From Omphiscola glabra (lineage: Eukaryota > Mollusca > Gastropoda > Lymnaeidae): a stretch of 64,000 nt of DNA. This document shows, piece by piece, positions 35,335 through 45,275 of this stretch (position 1 is its first letter; each line of letters opens with the position of its first letter). The translations under genes and the position numbers were made by a program. Location: contig OZ024802.1 of the NCBI GenBank assembly GCA_964017045.1, positions 28,420,793-28,484,792 of the forward strand, given 5' to 3'. The notes under the pieces were generated by a model. It did no database searches, was not told where the DNA came from, and saw only the letters and a list, made by a program, of their open reading frames with translations.

Positions 35335-35965
35335 CACCAGATGGCGCATTACCCAGATTACACACTACCCAGATTACAAAATACCCAGATTACACACTAC
35401 CCAGATTACACAATACCCAGATTACACAATACCCAGATTATACAATACCCAGGTTACACAATACCCAGGTTACACAATACCCAGGTTACACAATTCCCAG
35501 ATTACACAATACCCAGGTTACACAATACCCAGATTATACAATACCCAGAATACACAATACCCAGATTACACAATACCCAGGTTACACAATACCCAGGTTA
35601 CACAATACCCAGGTTTTACAATACCCAGGTTACACAATTCCCAGATTACACAATACCCAGGTTACACAATACCCAGATTATACAATACCCAGAATACACA
35701 ATACCAAGATTACACAATACCCAGGTTACACAATACCCAGGTTACACAATACCCAGGTTACACAATACCCAGGTTACACACTACCCAGATTACACACTAC
35801 CCAGATTACACACTACCCAGATTACACACTACCCAGATTACACACTACCCAGAGTACACAATACCCAGATTACACAATACCCAGATTACACACTACCCAG
35901 ATTACACAATACCCAGATTACACAATACCCAGATTACACAATGCCCAGATTATGCAACACACCAG
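35335..35965. repeat. Minisatellite, 16-bp unit, about 39 copies
   Basis: Copies of ACCCAGATTACACAAT, with GGTT/GATT and CACTACC/CAATACC variants clustered in blocks. One block of about 130 bases (35,480-35,610) is repeated almost intact at 35,630-35,760. The 211-codon plus-strand frame through it is an artefact of a stop-free 16-bp unit. Confidence 0.94.
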
Positions 35966-36890
35966 TTTTTCTCTAAGAATGAACAACATGCCCTCATCTC
36001 AACCGACACATTTTAAACTCCGCATCCTCCCAATGAGTCGCTCCATTTCTGACATGTTTCTAATCTGCCATTCGCCTCCATCTGATTGCTCGGATTCCAT
36101 CCGAGGTCAAAAGGTCCAACCCTGACCAGCACCCCCCTCCCCCCAATGCCCTGTGTCCGTTATCTATTCTTGACGTGTTCATTCCGTGAAATTACCTTAC
36201 TTCGGACGCCATATTGCCAAAACTAAGAAGAAAAATAACCGAGTTGGAGATCTTTCTATCACGGCAATAGCGATTTTAAAAAAAGTACATTTCATAAAAA
36301 TGCGTGGAATTAATTAGCGTAAGGATGGGAAAGAAATGAACCCATTTGAATGGGATCAATTAAGGTATAGAGGCATCGGGAAAGGGGGCAAACAATTTTA
36401 ACCTCCCGAAAAATGTTAACGCTTTTCTCTATTACACGTCCGGGGCATCCGTCCATGCTTGCTTGAAAGCCTCATCTCCATAAAATGGTTGCCTCTTGAG
36501 CCTGGTTAGAGAATAACATGGTGAGATTCATTGCCCCTGGTGTCGATTGTCTAATCCGGTGCCGGTGAATTCTAGTGATATCCAACAGTTAACCCGCCCC
36601 CCCTTCCCTGTTTTACGTTGTCTGCTGTGGTTTCGTTTTGTTGTATGTTGGTTTTTAATTGTAGCAATGTTGTTGTTTATATGTTGCTATATTACTTTCC
36701 TTACCGTTAAGCGACTTGATAAATATTAAGATTTATAACCTTACGGACTACTTAAAACCAAGAGCTAGTTGTAAATGAGCGTTAATAAGATCAGAAGAAC
36801 TATTCAGATAAACTCTATAAATATTCGTAATAGTATTTTTTAATCAATCTACTTCTATAATTTGAGGACCCACGATCAATTTATAGATCA
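35966..36890. other. No gene seen
   Basis: Unassigned DNA. The plus-strand frame at 36,547-36,729 is short, hydrophobic and unrecognised. Confidence 0.45.
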
Positions 36891-36894
36891 TTCG

Positions 36895-37414
36895 GGATCC
36901 TATGTTTCAGAGGGGTTCGCGACTTAACTGTGCATGGTTTTGAAAGGGATCCTTCACTGGCTGCAAGGGCTACTCAGCAATGGTATTATGAACCGGGGGT
37001 TGGAAGACAGGAGGCAATAAACGCAAATGTGTCAAGTGTAGTCGCCTCAACTGTTGCTTTTGGTAGCGTGTTCCAGTCCCTTATTGTCTTTGGCAGGAAT
37101 GAGGAGCTCCTGTACTGAGTTCTTGTTTTTATGAGCCGGAACTGCCTATCGTGGCCTCGTCGCTGTCTAGAAAAGGTGGGGGGGGGGGGGGGAAGATGGA
37201 CGAGTTTCTGTCTAATGCGGGAGCAGCTTACCAGCCCATTATTTATCTTGTACACCATGGAGAGCCTGGATAATCGTCGTCGTTCCTCCAATGGTGACCA
37301 GCCCAGTGTTTCCAGCATTCTGCCAACACTTGAGGTGTTCCTTTGGCGGTTCTTGAAGTGACAACTTGAAGTCAATAACGAAAATGTGCTTCTAAAATCA
37401 AAGTTTGAATTCAA
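36895..37414 (-). pseudogene. LINE (CR1/jockey-like) reverse-transcriptase C-terminal fragment
   Basis: A minus-strand frame (37,414 to 36,986) encodes TSSVGRMLETLGWSPLEERR, a YKINNGLVS block, QRRGHDRQF and RTQYRSSSFLPKTIRDWNTL, followed by LPKATVEATTLDTF. This W-x-x-LP arrangement is the typical extreme C-terminus of CR1/L2/jockey-type RT. The polymerase core is missing (5' truncation). A poly-G tract (37,178-37,192) has expanded inside, adding prolines. The region down to about 36,895 is likely the element's 3' untranslated end. Confidence 0.82.
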
Positions 37415-37804
37415 ATAATTGATTTAATATTTGTATGAATATCAAACATTTCGCAATGTTTTATTATTAAGATTTTTTAAATAATTATTTCAACAAATAA
37501 ATATTTGTTTGAAATTCTCTGTTTAGTCGAGAAAACCCATTTTTAGCATTCCTATTAATAATAAGATTATTCGCCCCTTATGTCAGCTCAGGTTCCAATT
37601 TAACCCACAAAGTAGCCACTTAATCCGGCGCCAGGGGGGAAAGAGATGGGTATTTTTTTCTTTAAAGTTCAAGACATCAAAGCTTCTGAAACCGAGGAAT
37701 AATTTTTTTTTAACATAATACGTCTCAGAATCGATTATAATGTTTCTTTAAAAATTACCAAGTAGTCTTTTTAATGCAGGAAAATCTGTCCGATTACCAC
37801 GTAG
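37415..37804. other. No gene seen
   Basis: AT-rich spacer between a LINE fragment and a minisatellite. Confidence 0.5.
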
Positions 37805-38812
37805 TCTTTGTAGTGCCCGCATATCTGGACACAAAACAAGATATCCGGCAAAAAGCCATGCCTGGCTGAAGTGCCTGCCTATCTGGCCAAAAACCAAGCT
37901 ATCGGACAAAAAACCATGTCTGGCAGAAGTGCCTGCATATCTGGCCAAAAAACAAGCTATCAGACAAAAAGCCATGTCTGGCAGAAGTGCCTGCATTTCT
38001 GGATAAAAAACAAGTTTTCCGGCAAACAGCCATGTCTGGCAGAAGTACCTACATATCTGGCCAAGAAACAAGATATCCGGCAAACAGCTGTTTCTGGCAG
38101 AAGTACCTGCATGTCTGGCCAAGAAACAAGATATCCGGTAAACAGCTGTTTCTGGCAGAAGTACCTGCATGTCTGGCCAAAAAACAAGATATCCGACAAA
38201 CAGCCGTTTCGGGCAGAAGTACCTGCATGTCTGGCCAAAAAACAAGATATCCGGCAAACAGCCGTGTCTGGAAGAAGTGCCTGCATATCTGGCCGAAAAA
38301 CAAGATATCCGGCAAACAGCCGTGTCTGGCAGAAGTGCCTGCATATCTGGCCGAAAAACAAGATATCCGGCAAACAGCCATGTCTGGCAGAAGTGCCTGC
38401 ATATCTGGCCGAAAAACAAGATATCCGGAAAACAGCCATGTCTGGCAGAAGTGCCTGCATATCTGGCCGAAAAACAAGATATCCGGCAAACAGCCGTGTC
38501 TGGCAGAAGTGCCTGCCTATCTGGCCGAAAAACGAGATATCCGGCAAACAGCTATGTCTGGCAGAAGTGCCTGCATATCTGGCCGAAAAACAAGATATCC
38601 GGCAAATAGCCATGTCTGGCAGAAGTGCCTGCATATCTGGCCGAAAAACAAGATATCCGGCAATCAGCCATGTCTGGCAGAAGTGCCTGCCTATCTAGCC
38701 AAAAAACAAGATATCCGGCAAACAGCCATGTCTGGCAGAAGTGCCTGCATATCTGGCCGAAAAACAAGATATCCGGCAAACAGCCATGTCTGGCAGAAGT
38801 GGTGGCACCGAT
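37805..38812. repeat. Minisatellite, 58-bp unit, about 17 copies
   Basis: The unit contains TCTGGCAGAAGTGCCTGCAT, ATCTGGCCGAAAAACAAGAT and ATCCGGCAAACAGCCATG. Exact 58-base spacing holds through the clean right half. The left half carries older subtypes (CAAAAAAC, GTACCTGCATGTC). Three plus-strand and several minus-strand frames are open for about 140-300 codons, because 58 is not a multiple of three and the consensus has no stop in any frame used. Confidence 0.95.
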
Positions 38813-39261
38813 TGTTTCTCCTCGCTCAGACAAAACACGTTGTAATATTGAACCTTCTCCCGCCATTCTCATTGCTCACGCCAGGTTAGTTTCATAGACA
38901 CGGAGCTCTGTGCACTTATAACGGTGGTAATATCAGACGGCCGACACGAGCAGAATTACATACAAACAAACACACACACAGGCGAATACGAACACCCAAT
39001 CAAACACACACTTGCAGAGTGTGTAGGAGCCGTGGATGGCGCTAACGAACCTGATTTAATTGTAGATACGACACCGAAAAATCGAAACAAAAATGTTCTA
39101 CATTTATTCAATGTGGTAGATATGCTATGCAACTCCTAGAATAACTGGTGTGTGTGTTGGTGGGGGGGGGGGGAATTGCACGAGTTATACCGTATATTCA
39201 AATTACCGAATTCAATGGGAAAATTGAAATTAAACTTAATAGAATATAAAAAAAAAAAGTA
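38813..39261. other. No gene seen
   Basis: A 71-codon plus-strand frame (38,924-39,139) is more GC-balanced than its flanks but unrecognised. A poly-G tract lies at 39,163-39,173. Confidence 0.4.
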
Positions 39262-39500
39262 AGTGATGTCTGAATATCCAGCCATCAACAGATTTTTAGT
39301 GATGTCTGAATATCCAGCCAGCGAACGGATGCTAGTGATATCTGAATATCCAGCCATTGAAAAGCTGCTAGTGATGTCTGAATATCCGGCCATTGAAAAG
39401 ATGCTAGTGATGTCTGAATATCCGGCCTTTGAAAAGATGCTAGTGATGTCTAAATTCCCAGCCCTTGAAAAGATGTAAGTTGTCTCCGAAAATCCTGCCA
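39262..39500. repeat. Minisatellite, 36-bp unit, 6 copies
   Basis: The unit is GTGATGTCTGAATATCCAGC followed by CATTGAAAAGATGCTA. It decays at both ends. Confidence 0.9.
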
Positions 39501-39833
39501 GTACAAAGATCGCATCAGATGTTTTCTGCGCCGAAGGGTACTCCCCGATACATTTTTCCATTACTTAAATTGAAACTAAAGCTAGAATTTTATTTTAAAA
39601 ATAATAGAAAGCTTGTATTTTAAACATAAACGTATGCCTCCCTTCAAAATCAACACTACAAGTTACGCCAAGGTCTTCAGATTTTGCCTTTTGCCAATTC
39701 CAGATTCCATTGATGCCATAGTGGCGTGGTCAAGTGAGAAACTAATCCTGTGTGTGATATTTACAACACATATTCTAGTGATATGACATAACTGAGATAG
39801 ATAAGCCTTGGCTACAGCCTCTGTAACCTCTAA

Positions 39834-40095
39834 CACCTTGGTTCCCAACTTTATTTGAGTCGCATAGAAGCAAAGTGACCCACGACCCCATGGTAAAGAA
39901 GCAAAATTACCCACGACCCCATTGTAAAGCAGCAAAGGATCCACGACACCATTGTAAAGCAGCAAAATGACCCGCTACACCGAAATGAAGATGTCATTAA
40001 CATCATTTATTTTAGTTTACTGTTTCAACCAGTGACCCCCAAATAAAATCCTCCGCGATCCCTATAGGGGTCGCGACCCATGCGTTGGTTACCAG
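39834..40095. mobile_element. hAT-like remnant with internal tandem repeat
   Basis: The left end TTGGTTCCCAAC and right end GTTGGTTACCAG are approximate inverted repeats. A GGGTCGCGACCCATGCG block near the right end is typical of SPIN-like hAT termini. Inside, about four copies of a 31-bp unit with GACCCACGACCCCATTGTAA form a small array. No clear target duplication. Confidence 0.5.
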
Positions 40096-40826
40096 GTCTA
40101 TACCCCCCTGACCTTTAAACTTTCTGAATGAACCCTCACTACCATTTTTCATTTTTCGGTTTTCTAGATCTTTTCAATCTGCCTACAAAAAAAAAACAAA
40201 GTCTCCTGCTTAGTTTCTTAGATAACAACTTTGCTTCTTGTGTCAGTCTTCGCGACATCTTCGTGTCATTGTCATTCTTCGTGTCATTGTCATTCTTTGT
40301 GTCACTGTCATTCATTTCAAAGAATAAGTTGGTTATAAAAAGTCTCTCACACACACACAACCACCACCACCCCAAACTGAGCTCCAGATTTCAATAGATT
40401 TTCCTTACCAAATACTTTTTTTTTAAATTGGAAATGGGTCTTACTTGTAGACCGAGGATCTATTGAAGTTTAGTTACCAAAGATGGCCGCCGACGGTAAT
40501 TATCTCCCTTATCCAAGGAAAAACAACTCTTTGCAGCTGCTGCCAACTCTAAATGTCTGTCTCCGTGTGTAACCGCCTCACCATCTTCGCCTGATACCTA
40601 GCTTGGACGTTTGAGACATTTAAATATGTTTAGTTTCGTATAATCTTCGTATATCCTAATGTTCTTGTTCAGAAACAAATGTAGATACCATTAATCAAAA
40701 TCTCACAGAAATTTGAAATGATATGAAACGCAACTGAATATTTATGCATCAAAATATGTTCTTTCTGTTTTGTATTATATTATCGAATACTAAGATTTTT
40801 CCCTGGACATAATAAGCATGGTTGTA
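40096..40826. other. No gene seen
   Basis: Contains a three-copy GTGTCATTGTCATTCTTC repeat (40,262-40,313). Otherwise AT-rich and unassigned. Confidence 0.5.
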
Positions 40827-40870
40827 CAGTGGTACCTCGACATACGAGTGCTCTAACATACGAGATTTTT
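40827..40870 (+). mobile_element. Single transposon terminus (CAGTGGTACCTCG type)
   Basis: CAGTGGTACCTCGACATACG followed by AGTGCTCTAACATACGAG is a recognisable DNA-transposon terminus seen in many animal genomes. The opposite end is not found. The sequence runs straight into a minisatellite. Confidence 0.5.
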
Positions 40871-40871
40871 T

Positions 40872-41172
40872 AAGCATAAACATACCTTTTCAAGCATAAA
40901 CGTATCTTTTCAATGCACAAACATACCTTTTCAATGCATAAAGATAACCTTTTAAGCATAAACGTACCTTTTCAAGCATAAACGTATCTTTTCAATGCAC
41001 AAACGTACCTTTTAAGCATAAACATAACTTTTCAAGCAGAAACGTATCTTTTCAATGCATAAAGATTAATTTTCAAGCATAAACATACATTTTCAAGCAT
41101 AAAGATAACTTTTCAAGCATGAAATTTCTTTTCAATGCATAAACTTATCTTTTCAAGCGTAAAGATATCTTG
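40872..41172. repeat. Minisatellite, about 20-bp unit, about 15 copies
   Basis: Degenerate copies of AAGCATAAACGTACCTTTTC alternate with an AATGCATAAAG subtype. AT-rich, with no coding signal. Confidence 0.85.
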
Positions 41173-41231
41173 TTTAGCTATTAATTTGTCTGACAATTAA
41201 ATTGCATGCTATGGCGGAATCTTGAGTAAAA

Positions 41232-41439
41232 GATTTGAACAGCGGCGTAGCTAGAGTGTTTGGCGCCCGGGGACAAGATTCATTTTAAAACGCCCTCTTT
41301 TCCTCTTTTCAACTCTCAAACCCATTATTTTCATCAATAAAATAATATCAAAGCACATTTTGGCGCCCCTAACTAGCTGGCGCCCGGGTACATCTGTACC
41401 CCCTGCCCCCCCCCCTTACGCTACGCCTCTGGATTTGAA
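41232..41439. mobile_element. Short hAT MITE (CAGTGGCGTAG family) with perfect TSD
   Basis: The element is 41,240-41,431 (192 bp), flanked by exact GATTTGAA. The left end is CAGCGGCGTAGCTAGAGTG and the right end CTACGCCTCTG. It shares long blocks such as TCAACTCTCAAACCCATTAT with the copy at 16,155-16,343. It lies upstream of the Ly6 exons, possibly inside that gene's upstream intron. Confidence 0.88.
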
Positions 41440-41609
41440 TTTCATTCACTTCTGCTGCCTATGTTTGGCGGGGTTTTTTCTAGTTATACATAATTCACAT
41501 TTCGATTTATACAAATTACCCATTAGAGTTATATATAATTTACATTATAAATATCGAATTTTTTACTGTGTTATAATCAATGACGAATGGAAAAGTCATT
41601 ATTTTTTTA

Positions 41610-42087
41610 TGTTGACATGTTACCATTGTGACATTATTTTGTAACCAGATTTAGTGTGTGCCATCAAGTGCTACCATTGTGACATTATTTTGTAACCAGA
41701 TTTAGTGTGTGCCATCAAGTGCTACCATTGTGACATTATTTTGTAACCAGATTTAGTGTGTGCCATCAAGTGCTACCATTGTGACATTATTTTGTAACCA
41801 GATTTAGTGTGTGCCATCAAGTGCTACCATTGTGACATTATTTTGTAACCAGTTTCAGTCTGTGCCATCAAGTGCTACCATTGTGACAATATCTTTTTAT
41901 AAAAATGTTTAATCCAATTTCAGTTTGTTCCATCAAAAACTATCATTGTGACATAGTATTTTGTATCCAGTTTCAGTGTATGCCATCCAGTGCTACCATA
42001 CCATTGTGACATAATATTGTGTATACAATTTCAGTTTGTTCCATCAAAAACTAACATTGTGACATAATATTTTGTATCCAGTTTCAG
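41610..42087 (+). repeat. Tandem duplication of the Ly6 exon's acceptor and first codons, 51-bp unit
   Basis: The unit is 51 bp in the clean left copies. It comprises a TTTTGTAACCAGATTTAG segment corresponding to the polypyrimidine/AG acceptor, then GTGTGCCATCAAGTGCTACC and ATTGTGACATT. These match the start of the real exon at 42,088 (TGTATGCCATCAAGTGCTAT, then CATTGTGACA). Acceptor-like AG positions recur at about 41,653, 41,704, 41,755, 41,806, 41,857, 41,928, 41,984 and 42,037. The left four copies are nearly identical and the right ones diverged and of uneven length. Each clean copy would read AIKCYHCDIIL then stop. Confidence 0.9.
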
Positions 42088-42237
42088 TGTATGCCATCAA
42101 GTGCTATCATTGTGACAACAGCCAGTCATCGGCATGCGGCAATGCCTTCAAAGCCTACCAGTTCCAGGCGGTTACGTGCGCGTCAGAAGGCACGCAGCAA
42201 TATAAGTGCGGCAAGCAGGAACAGCCTCCAGATGCTA
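42088..42237 (+). CDS. Ly6 protein, internal coding exon
   Basis: The acceptor is TATCCAGTTTCAG at 42,075-42,087 and the donor GTAAGT starts at 42,238. The exon is 150 nt and keeps phase 1 at both ends. It encodes YAIKCYHCDNSQSSACGN through QEQPPDA, holding cysteines 1-5. Its first 30 or so bases are the source of the tandem array immediately upstream. Confidence 0.87.
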
Positions 42238-43345
42238 GTAAGTGCCAGATAGACATAGTCGTAGACAGCCGTCCGTGGTGATCTGTCCCACTGTGACAGG
42301 TGTGCTGGGCGCCCTCCCTAAACAAGCAGTTGTCTCCCTAAACAAGCAGTTGTCCCCCTAAACAAGCAGTTGTCTCCCTAGACAAGCAGTTGTCTCCCTA
42401 GACAAGCAGTTGTCTCCCTAGACAAGCAGTTGTCTCCCTAGACAAGCAGTTGTCTCCCTTCCCTAAGCAAGCACTTGTCTCCCTAAACAAGCAGTTGTCT
42501 CCCTAAACAAGCCGTTGTCTCCCTTCCCTAAACAAGCAGTTGTCTCCCTTCCCTAAGCAAGCACTTGTCTCCCTAAACAAGCAGTTGTCTCCCTAGACAA
42601 GCAGTGTCTCCCTAGACAAACAGTTGTCTCCCTAGACAAGCAGTTGTTTCTCTAAACAAGCAGTTGTCTCCCTAAACAAGCAGTTGTCTGACCCGGTTGC
42701 AGATTATTGACAAGTGCGCCTGTACCTGTGACAGGTCGATGACAATTCTGACTGTCACTGTTACAGGTCGATGACAATTCTGACTGTCACTGCTAGAGGT
42801 CACTGACCATTCAGACTCACCTTACTGCGGTTGATTGACAAGTCGGACTTTCCTTGTTACATATTTCTCACTACATGAGTATTTGTTCCCATGACCTTTT
42901 GTTGCTCACTGTAGTTGTCATTGTGCCCGTATTTTAATCATCAATTAAGTTATTGTTCCCTTGTCCGTACATAGTCCTCCCTAATTTCAGTCATTGTTTC
43001 GTCGACCCTATTTTCTTCCCTAATTTCAGTCATTGTTTCGTCGACCCTGTTTTCCTCCCTAATTTCAGTGATTGTTCCATTGGCCGTACGTTCCTTACCA
43101 AATTCCCTTTTTTATTCCTTGCAGGTGGCTGGGTGGGTGTGATACGGGCCTGCTACAAGCTCGGGGACCTATCTGACCAGAACGAGACCAACGGTTGCCA
43201 TGACACCTACGACGACACCGGAAGCTTGACCCTCACGTACTGCTTCTGTGACACGTCCTACTGCAACGCGGCGTCACTTCCGGTCACGTTCCCGTGGACG
43301 GCCTTCGCAGTAATAAGTGCACTAGCAAGACTCGTGTGCCCTTGA
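42088..43345 (+). CDS. Ly6/uPAR (three-finger) domain protein, GPI-anchored; last two exons
   Basis: Two exons (42,088-42,237 and 43,125-43,345) join in phase 1 and encode a complete LU domain of about 100 residues. Ten cysteines are visible: IKC, YHC, SAC, VTC and YKC in the first exon, then RAC, NGC, TYC, FC and YCN in the second. The closing CFCDTSYCN matches the family's terminal CC-x4-CN signature. A hydrophobic tail (FPWTAFAVISALARLVCP) right after fits a GPI-anchor signal, so the mature protein should sit on the outer cell surface. The signal-peptide exon is upstream and was not identified. The ligand is unknown: Ly6 proteins range from receptor modulators to adhesion and septate-junction factors. 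Confidence 0.87.
42314..42690. repeat. Intronic minisatellite, 20-bp unit, about 19 copies
   Basis: Copies of CCCTAAACAAGCAGTTGTCT, with a CCCTAGACAAG subtype in blocks and occasional TTCCCTAAGCAAGCAC insertions. It begins about 75 bases inside the Ly6 intron. Confidence 0.92.
42950..43120. repeat. Short intronic tandem repeat, about 41-bp unit, 3 copies
   Basis: Copies of TCCCTAATTTCAGTCATTGT followed by TTCGTCGACCCT lie just before the real acceptor of the terminal Ly6 exon. Each contains a TTTCAG that could act as a decoy acceptor. Confidence 0.8.
43125..43345 (+). CDS. Ly6 protein, terminal coding exon
   Basis: Follows the acceptor TTTATTCCTTGCAG. It encodes GWVGVIRACYKLGDLSDQ through the CFCDTSYCN signature and the hydrophobic tail, ending at TGA 43,343-43,345. 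Codon use is GC-richer than the flanks, as expected for a real exon. Confidence 0.87.
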
Positions 43346-43412
43346 GAGGTCAATGTATTTCCAGAATAGTGTGAATAATTTAATTCGATTGTATATCGGT
43401 TGACTTCTGTGG

Positions 43413-43418
43413 AATAAA
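43413..43418 (+). terminator. Polyadenylation signal AATAAA for the Ly6 gene
   Basis: AATAAA lies 68 bases after the stop codon, a plausible short 3' untranslated region. No other close candidate is as well placed. Confidence 0.6.
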
Positions 43419-43558
43419 ATAACAATATTATTCAGATGCCAATAATGTAAAATATAGTTTCAAGTACAGATATGACAAGAAATATGGTGACTCTACAAGG
43501 CATTATCTCTTACATTCATTATACACCCAATGACCACACATTGCACGATGTACACACG

Positions 43559-43770
43559 GTCTACAGCAGTGGTTCTCAGCCTTCCTGATGCCGCGACCCT
43601 TTAATACAGTCCCTCGTGATCATGCTGTGGCGACCCCACAGCCACAAAATTATCTTCCTTGCTACTTCAGAGCATACGTGTTTTCAGGGGATCTTTGGCA
43701 ACCCCTGGGAAAGGGTCATGCGACCCCCAAAGGGGTCGCGAGCCACAGGTTGAGAACCGCTGGTCTACAA
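43559..43770 (+). mobile_element. SPIN-like non-autonomous hAT element with TSD
   Basis: The element is 43,567-43,762 (196 bp). It starts CAGTGGTTCTCAGCCTTCCT and ends ACAGGTTGAGAACCGCTG. The flanks GTCTACAG and GTCTACAA match at 7 of 8 bases. The interior keeps GCGACCCTTTAATACAGT, an AAAATTAT...CTTGCTACTTC block and GACCCCCAAAGGGGTCGCG, the order found in SPIN derivatives. It is in the opposite orientation to the copy at 2,140. Confidence 0.87.
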
Positions 43771-44329
43771 TGATATAGAATGTTTCTAAATAGGATTTAA
43801 AAAATCAGCTACAAAGGAAATAAGAGCTGAAACCGTGATATCGATCCCCTCAAAAATTTAATGCAATAAAAAAAATAATAATAAAAAAAAAATTACTGGC
43901 CAAATTACAACTTCTTCAGCAAAAAAGCCCTCAATCGATATTTTTCAAAGATAAAAATTTTTAATGTACTTTAACAAGGGTCAGGCGACGACCCATAAAG
44001 TGAGACGGTACTGTGGGGCTCAGCTTTTCAGAAGTTGAATATAGACCAACTTCAGACGGTTATCACAGGATCCAGCTCTCAATGACATGCGCAGTGGCTT
44101 TTAAGTTTCATAACAATTTTAATCACGTGTAAGAAACCAAAAAAATCTGGCGTCTGTAAAATAGAGTCATCGGAGGACGTTGAAAGAAAGTCTGAAGATC
44201 GACCTGAATAATTCATTTGAGGTCAGCTTGACCTGTTTCGGATGAATTACTGTAACTATATCATATACAGGATTTTGTGTAAGCTACATGATCACTCTTC
44301 AATGTCGGGTTTCATCTGAATATCTGATT
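43771..44329. other. No gene seen
   Basis: AT-rich unassigned DNA with an A/T-only stretch at 43,865-43,893. Confidence 0.5.
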
Positions 44330-44655
44330 GACACCATCTGATGACCACCATCCGATGACTACCATATGATGAACACCATCTGATGACAACCATCTGATGA
44401 CCACAATCTCATGACCACCATCTGATGACCACCATCTGATGCCTACCATCTGATGACCACCATCAAATGACCACCATCCAATGACCACCATCTGATGACC
44501 ACCATCCGATGACTACCATCAAATGACCACCATCCAATGACCACCATCAAATGACCACCATCCAATGACCACCATCTGACGCCTACCATCTGATGCCTAC
44601 CATCCAATGACCACCATCTGATGGCCACCATCCGATGACTACCATCTGATGACCT
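44330..44655. repeat. Minisatellite, 15-bp unit (ATGACCACCATCTG)
   Basis: About 22 copies of a 14-15-base unit such as CATCTGATGACCACC, with CCGATGACTAC, CCAATGACCAC and CAAATGACCAC subtypes interleaved. Confidence 0.9.
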
Positions 44656-44734
44656 ATATGTATTGGGCAACACTGCTCCGCATACAACAATGATCGGCTT
44701 AATATTTTGTCGTAAAAGTGAATACTGCTGTGGT

Positions 44735-44985
44735 CATCTACATGGATTGTGGTCACTTTGGTCACCTACATGGATTGTGGTCACCTTGGTCACCTACATG
44801 GATTGTGGTCACCGTGATCACCTACATGGATTGTGGTCACCTTGGGCACCTACATGGATTGTGGTCACCATGGTTACCCACAGGGATTGGGGTCACCTTG
44901 GTCATCTACAAGAATTGTTGTCACCATGGTTACCTATAGGGATTGTGGTCACCTTGGTCATCTACAGGGATTGTAGCTCATATGA
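44735..44985. repeat. Minisatellite, 28-bp unit, about 9 copies
   Basis: The unit is GGATTGTGGTCACCTTGGTC followed by ACCTACAT. It decays rightwards (CTACAGG, CTACAAG). Confidence 0.9.
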
Positions 44986-45275
44986 CCTACAAGGTCACAG
45001 GTACTGACACCTAGATGACATGTGTGCATGGATCCCTTGTTCTGTGTTCCTATGACCTACAAGTGATCTGCAAGTACGGAGACCAAGATGACATGTGTGC
45101 ATGGATCCCTGGTTCTGTGTTCATATGACCTACGCGTGATCAGCAAGTACGGACACCTAAATGACATGTGTGCATGGATCCCTGGTTCTGTGTTCATAGG
45201 ACCTACACGTGATCTGCAAGTACGGACACCTAGATGACATGAAAGCATGGATCCCTGGTTCTGTGTCAGAAAGCT
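44986..45275. repeat. Tandem repeat, 73-bp unit, 4 copies
   Basis: ATGACATGTGTGCATGGATC recurs at 73-base spacing (about 45,015, 45,088 and 45,161), with a variant at about 45,234. Units also carry GATCTGCAAGTACGGACACC and CCCTGGTTCTGTGTTCATA. Confidence 0.92.

Noticed and set aside
35341..35976. 211-codon plus-strand frame (YTIPRLHNTQ repeats)
   Set aside because: A stop-free 16-bp unit. No flanking coding evidence.
37871..38889. 275- and 300-codon plus-strand frames with matching minus-strand frames
   Set aside because: Overlapping frames on both strands through a 58-bp tandem repeat. Chance openness is more likely than a protein.
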